A stretch of 64,000 bases of DNA from the NCBI RefSeq assembly GCF_001949145.1, contig NW_019091429.1, positions 920,109 through 984,108 on the forward strand. The letters are read 5' to 3'. The notes beneath the pieces are model-generated. The model saw only the letters and a list, made by a program, of their open reading frames with translations, was not told the origin of the DNA and did no database searches. A program made the position numbers and the translations under genes. The stretch is from Acanthaster planci (taxonomy: Eukaryota; Echinodermata; Asteroidea; Valvatida; Acanthasteridae). How positions within the stretch are numbered: position 1 is the first letter of the stretch; each line of letters opens with the position of its first letter. This document shows positions 25,301-37,300 of this stretch, in pieces.

Positions 25301-28300
25301 GTGACATCTTCCCCCTGAAACAGTCCTGTAAAAGAAAAGAAATATCCTAGCCACATGCACAAGAACATACATGTACATGAAATCTACAGCAAAGAGGATA
25401 CACAACAAACAGATAAATGGGAATATCCCTCGCCTCTAGATGTTCCCTGGTCTGTCCCAGTCTGACAAGCTCTATGGAAATTTCCCACGTCCTTGCCTTC
25501 ATATGGCTTGCCAGATTGTCACACAATGAAAATAATGACATAATGTGCACAGTCCCTAGAATCTATGCAACAAAAAATGACAATTTCGCTTATTGAGCTC
25601 TTTCTCTTTAGTCCTAGTAGGCTGAAGAAAGTTGTGCAGTACTATGTCAACAATGGTGGAGTTAGCATATTAAACAAGTACTTGATTCAAACACGCCTAG
25701 TTCGACTGTTCCATTAGTTGGAACTGAAGCAGCAAAAGTACAGCCCGAAGTTAAACAGTGGGTTAAATGGTATGGAGTGCAATTTGTACATGTACATCAA
25801 CATTCATTAACCCTAACACTCCTCAGTCCTCCAACAGGTGAAGGATTGAGGAGGGTTAGGGTTAAACCAAACTCATGGAGCACAAGAACTCATAAAATTA
25901 AGTCAAGTTGATTTTGGTTTCAATACTGTCACAGATGCTGTATTTAGTAAGATGGCTGATAGCAGCCTGCAGAAATTCTCAGCCAGCCACATTTCAAAAC
26001 AAGATATGAAAGGTGCCAAAAACTGCTGGAATTGCAAATAATATAGTGATGTTGTACCACATGTAGGAAGGGAATAAGCCACTTGCAAGTTAAATTTGAA
26101 TAAAATCTGGTACACTGAGTTATTTGATTGCATACAAACATAACAATTTTTATTCCCCAGACTAAAGACAATGTTGCTAAACCTCGTGATTTGGGGCAAG
26201 CTTTTGCATAGCGACCACCATCTCTGGAATGGACTGGTTCCTTTGTGCCATTCTTATCCATTGAGAACAGTGCATTGTTGCAAGGCATCTCTTATGTAAC
26301 TAAGCAAAAGCTTGCCCCGAATCCTGAGGTATAGCGACAGTGGTTTTAGTATGGAGAATTCAAATTGTTATGTTCCCGTGAATTTAAAGAACTCAGTGTA
26401 CCAGATTTTATTCAAAGGTCACTCACAAAAGGCTTATTGGGATTTGATATTTATTGTACAGTGTAGCATAGAGTTGTGTATTCATCTACATGTACCCCTT
26501 CAGTGGATTCTAGATTATTCAATTAATTAAAGACGGATGTGAAAATTGAGTAAATTCATTCAGCCATTATTTTTCTGTAATTGGACCGAGGCCTCCCACA
26601 ACATTCTGTTTGTGGCAAGTGGTAGGGTAAAATTTGGTCTTCAATGCATTTTGTTTTCAATGCAAATTATGTGACCCTGCCTTCCAGTCGAAATAAAAGT
26701 GGGCTTATTGTTTAAAAGTGGTAATAGGTATCAACTTGTTTTCAATGGTGTTAGTCTGTTGGGGTATAGTATTCTTCAAATCATCTACTGATGGCATCAC
26801 ATAATTGTTGAGCGCCCTCTAACAAAAGGTTGAAATTTTTGAAAATGAATTCTGAATAGATGTATGTGGTGAAGTTTGTCGGAATTGCCTGAAAATTGAC
26901 GTGGATGATGATCTTTACCCAGTTAACTCATGTGTGAAAGTTATAATAAAAACTTATTAAAACTTACAATAAAAAGTCTTTAGTCTTCAAACTTCCCTAA
27001 AAAATCAACCGTTAAAGGTAGAAACGTGAATTGCAATTATTATGATAGCTTAAACATTAAAGTCTATTGCACCAAGTGTATAAATGGTCTACTTGTTCAC
27101 ACAGATGAAGCGCCGACGACAAAAATGCACCTTGCGATATTTGCGCACTCGAGATGACAAAATAATGTGGGGGGTAAGGGTATCCAAGGGGGGCACCTCT
27201 GCCTGAATGATGAAGTCCCGTAGGTTCAATTCTTTCCACAGGACAATTAAGTTCACTTTGGAATATTCCCTCCATCAGGCAAACTGTCTCAATGTCAGCA
27301 TCCAGATGGAGAACAACCTCGTGACTTCTCACCTGTATTCCAAGCCCACAGATACCCATCAGTATCTTCACTCATCCAGCTGTCACCCTAGACACTGTAA
27401 GACTGGTATTACATACAGCCAAGCACTCAGGCTGAGACGCATTTGTTCTAATGATTCAGATTTCTCCCGTCATACACAGGAACTGAAGAGGCATTTGATT
27501 GCAAGGGGGCACAGCCATCACCAGGTTCAATGCTCTATCATTACGGCCCACTCCATCCCTAGAAGTCTTGCTATCAAGAAGACCCCCCATGAAAAAACCA
27601 TTCATAGGGTTCCCTTGGTCATCACTTGTCGCATGTGTAACCGATCGACTGCATCGTTAAGCGTACATCATGTACAACTTCCTGTACATGCATGTAAGCC
27701 TACATGTACTTTGTATGCACGTACATGTGGTTTGGAATTTAATATCAAAACAGTTTATGTTTATGAAAGTGAGAAGTAAATGTAATTTTTATGAAGAAAG
27801 ACTTGAAATAAAGAACAATAACATAATACAAGAACGGAGAAACCAGTCAAGTCGAGTTGGAGGATGCATGGTTGGAGAGATGCCGTTTTACGTCCCCAGC
27901 ACGCCATGATGAGATCGTCATACAACGCACGCACGTAAGCACATTAACATTTTAGGTGGTAACCAATATCAGTGCTGCGCTTGTTGCATAAAAATGGCAA
28001 CCAGTTATTGGAGGTGTGGATCGGCCAGTAGAGGGCGAGTAAATTATTGACTATTGTACGTTTTAATTTGAAACAGCGTGTGGGTTTGGTGAAAAATTAA
28101 GCAACGGATGCGCTTTTTTTTCTTCCAACTATGGAAGCGCCTTTCCCAATTCAATGGATTGACAAGTTGCCTTCAAAAACGCTTGTGCTAATTAGCCGGA
28201 TAACAATACATTTGCACGCAGCTGGGGCCCCCAAAATGCTCGTCTTAAACGGAATCTCCTAACACGCGAGCTCATATTATGGTTTTTTTTTCCTCATAGG

Positions 28301-31300
28301 AATGTGCCAAATTCAGTCGGGACCGCAAATATACTCGTCTTAACCGGAGTCTTGCTGTACCCACACTCGAATTACCGAGAGTCAACCGTACAGGAAAGTG
28401 TGTATAATTTAAAACATTCGTCAATTTATTACTTTTATGTTTAATGAAAATAAACATACATGTAGGACAGTTGAAAAAAATATAAAACACAGGGAAAGCA
28501 GAGCAACACCTGCAATAGCTTTATATTTATTTGTAATTTGAAATTTAAAATCATTTTAATATTTTATGAGGTTAAAAAAAAACAGAAAAGACGACTTTCG
28601 ACAATAAAGGATAAGATGAAGTTGTACAAGACGCGCCCGCACGGCTACAAACATGTATTTCATGCATGGCTTCCCTTGGGCACTATGCCTCTGTACAACT
28701 CTCAAAAATACGTCACAGTTAGCGACGGGTGGTGCATTCGTGAGAGCATTGGAGATCACTCTGTTGGGCTAAAGTTGTGAAGGTCATCAAGTTTGGATTG
28801 TTGTTTCCAAATTGCATGTAACTTATAGGGAAGGTGATTAGTTGATATCTTGCATTTTTTTTTCAAATGAAAGAAAAAGCCATATTCCCTCAAAAACCAG
28901 TCTCTGGTGAATATATCTCATGAAGTTCAAGTCCAATTGGGTTCAAACCTTGCAGGTATCTTGAAAGGGGGAGTGCTTTAGACAAAAATTGACCTATAGT
29001 GATGATGACATCATCAGGTGAACAGTCACGCGACACTAAACATGCACTCTTCTAAGCACTATATCTCATGAAGTACCTGTCCAATTCGGTTCATACCTTG
29101 GAGTTATCTTGAGAGGGAGGTACTTCAGACAAAAGTTGACCTGATGTTGTGATTACGTCATCATGTGACAATTCATGTGACATTAAAGGTGTGCCCTTTA
29201 AAGCCCTACATGTATATCTCCTGAAGTACATGTTCTATTGGGTTGAAGCTTGGCAGATAACGAGAAAGGGAGGTGTTTAAGAAGAAGAATGACCTCATGT
29301 GATAATGACGTCATCAGGAAAAAGTCGGGTGACATTAAACGTACATTGAAGTACACGCCCCATCGTGTTGAAACAAATACATGTAACTAGGAAAGGAAGT
29401 TTTGTAGACTAAAATTGACCTCATGTGATAATGACATCATCAGGTAAGAACAAGGTGCACTCATTAAAGCACTAATTTCCTTAAGTGCATGTCTGATTGG
29501 GTTGAATCCTTGGACATAGATGGTTATGATGGAATAATTGGGGCCTTTGACTTGTGTCGTGAATTAACTGTTCAAATTTACAAAAGAACACAAAAAACCC
29601 TCTTTTTGTTGGCAAACAGACAAATGACCTTCAGTATTTCTTCTTCCATTTTTTCCTCATAGTCATAAAATGGGGTTTTTCTACACACAACTTTTGCTTC
29701 TTCGTTAGGGCCGATACCCTTCAAACCTTGCACACACTTAAACTACATGTACTATCAGAAGATGTGTACCGAATCATGACATCATCATGACGTCATCACC
29801 TGATTTATAGAATGTTGGTAATTTAATTTTTCTCCATTTCTTTTGTACACATTTTGAAAACCCTTTTGGGCCACTTGGCCCAAAAGGGTTTTCAAAGTTA
29901 CACAATAAAAAGCTTTAGACATTAAAAATGTACACTGACATCATCAGATGTGAAATTACAAGCGCTGATTTTTATTCATGATAAATCTTTAAAAATCCAC
30001 ATAAAATCATTTGTGTCTTCCCGCAGCTTGCTTTTTGCACCAAGTGAAAGATTAATCTTTGGCCTCTTTTTTTTATTTGTGTACGTAAAATCACTTGACC
30101 CTTACTTACAGTCGAAACTGGTCCAAGCTGGAAGTGCTTTATTATTTAAAACTGGTAATAGATAAGAACCTAATTCCAATGGTGTTAGTCTCCAACACAA
30201 TAGCATTCCTCAAAACATGCCCCACTGATGTCATGCAAAGCAAGAGCGCCCTCCGGCGACAGGTTTGAAAAATGCAAAAATCTATTTTCGATAGATGCCT
30301 GTGGCTTAAAAATTGGTAGATAAAATGACCTTTATGCAATGTAAAAATTTGGGCTGACGACATCATATGACCGTAAGTTATAATAAAAAGACCTTTAATT
30401 CATTAACAAAATGCTAAAAAACCAACCCAACAGTTACAGTGTAAAATCACTCATCAAAACATTGAGTAAATATTTGCATCAATTTTCCAAAGTGTTTGGC
30501 TTGCTGCATTATTCATACACACCGTGCTCCAATAATGTGATGAAAAAAAATCATACACTGCTTATGATCTGTAGGGGTAAGAGCTGTAGTGGTAAGAGCC
30601 ATATGCTTTGTACAGGTAACGCATATTTATATGGAGCAACAATGTTTTCAGGGCTGTTGGCGACATTCCAACCACTGCATGCATCCACTGCAGATCGCTT
30701 CTATCTTATCCATGTGTCGCCACACAGATTTCAGTTAATAGGATTTCTGGGAGGAGAAAAAGTTCGAAAAAAACAATTGACGGAAATAAAGGCTTTTGTG
30801 CCCTATACACAAAAGCCAAAAGCCCTGCCACCAAGACCATTCCCATAGCACCACCCTTTTGATATCAAGCTACAGTACATGAACCTGAGTCTTGAATCTT
30901 TATAGTGTGTACTGTACATTTGGGGGGGGGTGTTGAAGACATGTTGGGATGATGGGTGACACTGAGATTAGCAAATTTGTCATTTTGTAATATACATGTA
31001 CATGTGGCAAACAAATAAAAACAACTAATCATTTTCACAAAGAGACATGAACTCTCTGTGTAAAATTTAATTTTGAGAAAACTGTGTTTGAAATTGGTCA
31101 CTTTTAAAATAGGGAATCCCTAGAGATTAATTTCAAGAGTTGATTAAGTGCAACAATGTGCAAACACACATCTGAAACTGCCATAACATGCAAGAAACTG
31201 CACTGACCAATCCTTATTTTGACAATTATTGAGGATTATTTATAAACCTAAAACCAGGACAGGCTGGAGTGGCTGGGCAGGGGTAAGTATCACTAGGAGA

Positions 31301-34300
31301 CCCAACCCACACTTAATGTGGGAGAGGAGTCTCCTGCGTTCACATACCCCTGCCCAGCCTCCATATGCAGTGTGGCACTGTGCCCTGGAGGTGGGTCGGC
31401 GACGGGAGCTAGTGTAGTTACTAAAAGAACATAGGCGGGCGTCACTCAAGCGAACACTCACCAGAACAAAGGAATGTCTATAATGAAGTATTCACCGTCC
31501 GTCCCGGGACAGCCGAACGCAAGGTTACTGAGCCAAGGGCCATTTCACTCTGCAGAACATCCTGCAGATTGCACTCGGTGAAGGAAGGGGATCTCAAGCA
31601 AGCTGACTGGTGGATTTCCGCCAGAGAAGCTCCTCTGATGTATGACCAGGATGCAAAAGCGGCCCAAATATCGAGGGCCCTGATGCGAGATCAGGTCATC
31701 TCGTCATGTTGTGCCAGCAAGTCTCGGTTCGCGAAGAAGATGGCCGAGACCGTCCTTTGGGCAATAGTGTCCTTTGACGCTGAATGGGAGGGTTTTGTCG
31801 TAGTGATGAAGAGCTGAGAGCTAGACGCCTGGTCCTGGCAAGGTACCACTTGAGGGTGTGGACTGGACACTATATCTTGTCAAAGTCATCTCCCGAAAGT
31901 AAGGCTATGTCGGGAACGAATATGTCGAGAGGCCGGAAGATAGGCATCTTGCTTTTTGTCAAAAACTTGATAACTGGGATAAGGCAAAGCCAATGCGGCT
32001 CCCAGCGGATGTGACCTCCGGCCATAGATAGAGCATGCAGTTCTCTACCGTGTCTTGATCTGACAACCGCAAGGAGGAACACCAGTTTGATGCTGAGATG
32101 GAGATAAGATGAATCAGAAAGCAGCTCAAAGGGAGGACCAGCAAAATCGTGTGAGCCGCTTCCAAGGTCCCAGGATAGAACAAGGCATTTGACATGAGGA
32201 TGCTCAACAAATATTCCTCGATGAAGATGGTGGATGGCAGTGTTATCAGAGACCGTCAATCCATCACTGAAGCCCAAATGAAAGGCTGCAAAGGCCGACT
32301 GGAAGTTGCAGATGGTGGCTATCTGGAGGCCAAAGTGGCAGAGATACAGGAAAACGTCTGCGACAGAATTCACAGGAGCTTCAGTTGGAGAAGCATCGTG
32401 GTCATCGCACCATCTGGTAAAATGTTGTAGTCGGCTGTTGTAAATTTTGTGAGTGGACAGTCGTCAACCCCGGGCCGTCATGGAAGCAGCGTCCGCAGAA
32501 AGGCCCGACGCTCTGAAGGATCATTGGACAATGTCCAGCACGTGAAGTGAAGATCCCCCAGGGCTGGATGGAGGACCCACGACTTGGGTTGACAAAGAAT
32601 GTCCTCCCTGGGTGGAAGGACCAGTGGCCAGCGTACCAGAAGTCTTGTTAGTCTCGGAAACCATGGTTGGCGAGGCCAGAACGGGTAATGAGGAGGACCC
32701 GACATGGCACCATAAAAATGTGGAAGCGGTTTTTGAAGAGCAGATTTCTCTGTTTCCCACCTACATGTAGCTGGCCCCCAGTTGAGTCATCTCAGGGGCT
32801 AGCTGGCAGTTTGATGCGTAGTCTAGCGATAGGCCTATGAGCAAAATATTCAAGTCACGGTCAAGGTTTGGTATGTGTGACCAAGACTCACACCCACCAG
32901 GGGCCACATGAGCAAACGACATAAGGCGGCTCGGTAGAGTGTGCATGTAGTTCCTGCAAACCCAGATGCCCCAAAAACTGGAAAAATCAAGGCAGTGGCG
33001 TAGGTGCGGAGCTAGATTTGAGTCGTAAATAGAACTGGGTTAAATGGCATTTCAGGCTATTCATGGTGACGGACTGAGCACGCAGTCGATCGCAAATGTT
33101 GAGTATGCTCCCAGTTCTTTTCATAACTGCACATACTCATAAGAGATATATATCCCTTCGCATGGTGCTACCGCAAGCCTTTCCACCTAGAACCCAGTGA
33201 AGTTGAAGAATTATTATTATTATTACTATTGAAAGAATTTAGTAAGAGCAAATTCAGTTAAAAAAATACATGTATAAACGGGTGCCGTCTTGTATTAGAC
33301 AGACCGACGGAGCTAGATGTGAAGGCGGAGATAAAATTCTGGAGCCGGAAGCGGAGCCGGCTACAAACCCGGGTGAGAATCTGGAAGGAGATCCCCACAT
33401 AGGGCATCTGGATCGCGGGGTGAAGATTGATTCAAGGTAGCTGGCTAAGGTGGACTGAGTCTCCGAGAGAGCAGACCGACATCATCAAACCCGATGAAGA
33501 AATATTACCCAGGTGGAGAGTGGGTCTTCTTGCATGTCTGGAATGCAGGTTGTGATAGGCAGAAGTGCACCAAGCCACCGGAGAAGACTGAACACCCTGG
33601 TCAGATAGCCCTAGCCGGTACCCAGAAGCCGAAGTGATGAGTGGCATTCTAGAACTACAGTGGTGATGCAGTTCTGGAGCCCGAAAAGTGGTTGGTGAAT
33701 TGAAGAGCCCACATAGGTAGGCGGCGCCTCTGAATTGGCTGCCCCCGAAAAACAGCGGGCCGTCAGCCCAAGGCGTTATAACTTTTAAGTCACGCCTGAG
33801 CAAACCACTGAGAAGTTCATCTGACAGCCAAAGTCCATGGTGTGTGGCAGTCGTTGTGGCTGGCCCAGGAAGCATGGGGCCATCCCGGTGTGTAGACTGG
33901 CGAGCTTTACAATGAATACATGTCTTCCATTGTAGACACTAGTAGTAGGGAGACCGCCAGAGGAATTCAGGTCACAGGAACTGGGGGTGAATGTCATACT
34001 GAGACCCAGCTAACAGCGGAGTTTACTCGCCCAATTGCAATGCCAACGGACAGAGCCACCATGATCCGGGACATGATCATGAGCCAGGTCCCACTGGGGG
34101 AACGGAACTGGCTGGAAAACGGAGACCACTTCAGCCTCTGAGAATGTCCCTTTGTGAGGTAGGAGGGACGGCTGGGAGGGGATTCGGTCGGGTGCCGTCA
34201 CCGCTGGCTGATGCTTGGAGTCCATTTTGCGGGCGAGAAAGGTGAAGGCCTCCAAGATGGACTGGAGGGTCGTCATCCACGGGGGTGGATCCGAATCGAG

Positions 34301-37300
34301 GCAGCGTTTCTTCATAGCCTTGGACGAGGAAGAAAAAGCCGAAAGATGTCTTGGCCTTGCGCTCCTTAACCTTCACTGGTACGGGGGAGCCGGAGGCCAG
34401 GACGACTGGAGGAAGGACCGGGTGGGGTACCCCGCGTGTCAGTCATCTCCTGAGAGGAGCGGCCCAGGTCAAGATCGGTGGCTTCATGACCAAAGTCCAT
34501 TGGCAGACTACAGCTGCGGATGGGGTGTGGCAGACGCAAGCTCAGTGGCATAGCAATCAATAAGGGGGGCATCATTGTCGGAAGCAACGAGAGGCTGAGC
34601 ACCATGCTGAATGGCCGACTCACCCGTGGCAGAAGCAGCAGAGTGTGGCAAACCAGCTGTTGAACCTGTTGCCCGCTTGGAGGGAGTTGACTGGCCTGAC
34701 TTCCGAGCGAGTGCCGCTCAGCGAGAAGGAGCCGGTGAGGGGCCCAGGGCAGACGACGGACCATCGACCCATGGGCCCCACTAAGCCATCGGTCACTAGG
34801 GCCGTCTGGGAATGCAGTAGGTCACGGTGCCCAGAACCTGAACCAGAAATGAACAGCTCATTACTCCATGACAATCATGGTCAAGGGTATTGTTGCGGCA
34901 TAGCTCGCAAAACTCGATCTGTGGGCATAGGGTGGGCCCTGATGACCAAAGGTAGTGTAACAGTCCAGCACGCTTGGCTCGGTGGGTAGGTGAATGGAGT
35001 AGTCATTGATCAGTGATCAAGGGCATTGTTACAGTACTGCTCACTCAGCCCAATCGATTCCGATAGTGGTCATCAGTGATCTGGGTATTGTTGCGGCAGA
35101 GCTCACTCAACCCGGTCTTGTAGATAAAGGTCCGGGGTATGTTGCAGCAGAGCTCACTTACCCCTGGCCTATTCATTCCATTGGGTCTCTCCTCATCGAG
35201 GCCGCAAATCGGGTCACGCAAAACCGCACCACAAAGGAGTGGGGCAGCCCACCAAGCCCCACTCTGCGGCCAGGCCCGTATGGGGGCGGGCTGTTATTAT
35301 TCAAACGCACGCACCTCATAGAGAACAAAGGGCTTCCCGGCCCTGTTCAGCGGCCATACCCAACACAACGCATCACAGTAGGTCACACCCAAACCTGTAT
35401 AGGATGCACAGAAAAAAGGGGCAGAAAAGAACTACAAAAACACAGCATACAAAGAACGAAATATGAAAATAAGCACTCTTTATTTCATAAAAGGAATCAA
35501 GTCAATTCACAAACTCAAAAGGTAAGAACTCAAAACTCCAAAAATGCCATAAAAGACATGTCCGTAAACGATAGGCGCTGAGAAAAGAAGGACGAACATG
35601 GCGGTGGGACCACAGTGCATTGTGGAGGGTCAAGGGGCAGCATGCATGTCATAATGGTTTTCTTTTCTGCAAGTACAGTATTGAATTGTCCTGTGTAAAC
35701 TCACCCCTGGTTTTTGAGAATGGAGCAGCCAGATTAAGAGTTTTCTATGGAGTTCAAAGTAGTTTATTATGCAAATTAGAAATGCAAATTTGAGTATGCT
35801 CCACTGATTCAGATGGGGAGTGCAGTGTGGATGTATGTATTGGAGGGCAGACACACCCAAGCCTTCTGTGTGAATAGACATGCATGTACATACTGTGTGT
35901 GACAGCTAATGCTTATAACACAGTGCATTTCAGATGTACGTCTTTCAAGAATGATACATGTAGTTGCCAGTTGGAAAACTGTAAGTGTAACCTTATTTTT
36001 ATTTTCAAATTAGCTACAATATTCTATAAGCAAGTAGTTTGGAGTATTTTTGTGTGTCTCACTGTGCCAGATATTATCGAGAGATGTAAAATTAAGCATG
36101 GTTGATACGCATCTTATGATAACCATCCCCAAGAAATTATGATAGAGGCAGAGTTACTGTTTCCATGTTCGTTAAAGACTTTGTGCATAAAATGTTTTTT
36201 TTTCTCTATTTAACCAAAGGGCTACCCGGTAGGGCCAGCATAGTGGTAGCCACTTGGCCCCGCCCACAGGGAATATTGCCCTTGGGCCATCAAAATGTAC
36301 ATGTATGCCAAGGCTTTTGGGGGACAATCTGATAGGGAGCCTGTCTGCTCTGGGCGGATGCCTCGTTCTGTGTGAACGCCATGCTTGGGTAGGACACCTC
36401 GTTCTGTGTGAACGCCACGCTTGGGCGGACCCCTTGTTCTGTGTAAACGCCCGCTCTGTGTGGACCCTCGTTCCTTTGTATGAACACCAGACTCTGGCTG
36501 GATCCTCGTTCTGTGTGAATGCCCAGCACTGTGTGAACCCCCCCCATTCTGTGGGAACGCCCAGGTATGTGTGGACCCTTATTCTCTGTGACCAGCCTGA
36601 GACTGGGAACAACCCCAACTCTTGGAGGACTCTGGTGCTGAGTGATTGTTTATTGCCCTGGATGCACTATTTCTAGAAGGCCAGCAACATTTAGCACCTG
36701 GGGAGAAGTATACAGTGTCGGCTGAACCATTGTATGTATTATTGATATCTGTTGAATGACGTTTATGTAAATTTAAGATTGGAGGTAATTGTAAATATAT
36801 TCATGTATTACCTTTTGAATTGAATTAAATTATTATATTTTGTTATTGTATTTGCAAACTTTGGGTATGGTTTTGTGGCTAGACTTGTCCTTGTCGTGTG
36901 GCACCCTAGTTTCAACTATTCACTGTGACATCACACACGGGAAGCACAGACTTGTGATGTGACAATGCATAATCAAGTCTTTTCAGCAAATTGTAATAGG
37001 CACATGGGAAATTTGCATACGTAGGCTGGGCAGGGGTATGCAAACACAGGAGACCGAGAAAACAAGTTTTGCATTTCATTGCACGACGTCATCTTTATGG
37101 AGCATATATTTTTCCCTTCATGAAAACAAACAATAGGATTTGACTGTATGTTACCCCAAAGACACAACTGTGATTCAGCTGATTTCAAGAGATTCACTAA
37201 GCTATAAGCATCCGATAGCGTGGCTTGACCAAAAACCAGAAATTTGAAAATGTGATGATTTTGGCCAGTTTTCATCTTCATGAAAATGGTAATGACATGT

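Larger units (their letters stand above)
31256..37052 (-). mobile_element. DIRS-type retrotransposon copy 2 (subfamily A), split by an insertion
   Basis: It starts at the internal complementary region (31271-31370); the outermost left repeat is lost. On the minus strand the order is recombinase (32373-31500), an RNase H tail with PFWPRQPWFPRLTRLL (about 32690), gag-like sequence (34380-33300) and a leader with tandem units (35160-34870). The right inverted repeat is interrupted at 35646 and resumes at 36965 after a 1.3 kb insertion. About 530 bp at 32760-33285 is not DIRS-like by comparison with the other copies. No RT palm is seen and frames are broken. Confidence 0.85.

Noticed and set aside
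28911-29540. CRISPR-like array
   Set aside because: The units are tandem and diverged with no separate unique spacers, and the DNA is animal intron.
35006-35581. Plus-strand frame of 191 codons
   Set aside because: It lies antisense across the DIRS copy 2 leader and its tandem units, with no motif of any family; a chance frame in GC-richer repeat DNA.
36172-36676. Opposed 148- and 140-codon frames as possible overlapping genes
   Set aside because: Both are produced by a 36-bp minisatellite within the solo-LTR-like insertion; the repeat explains the open frames.
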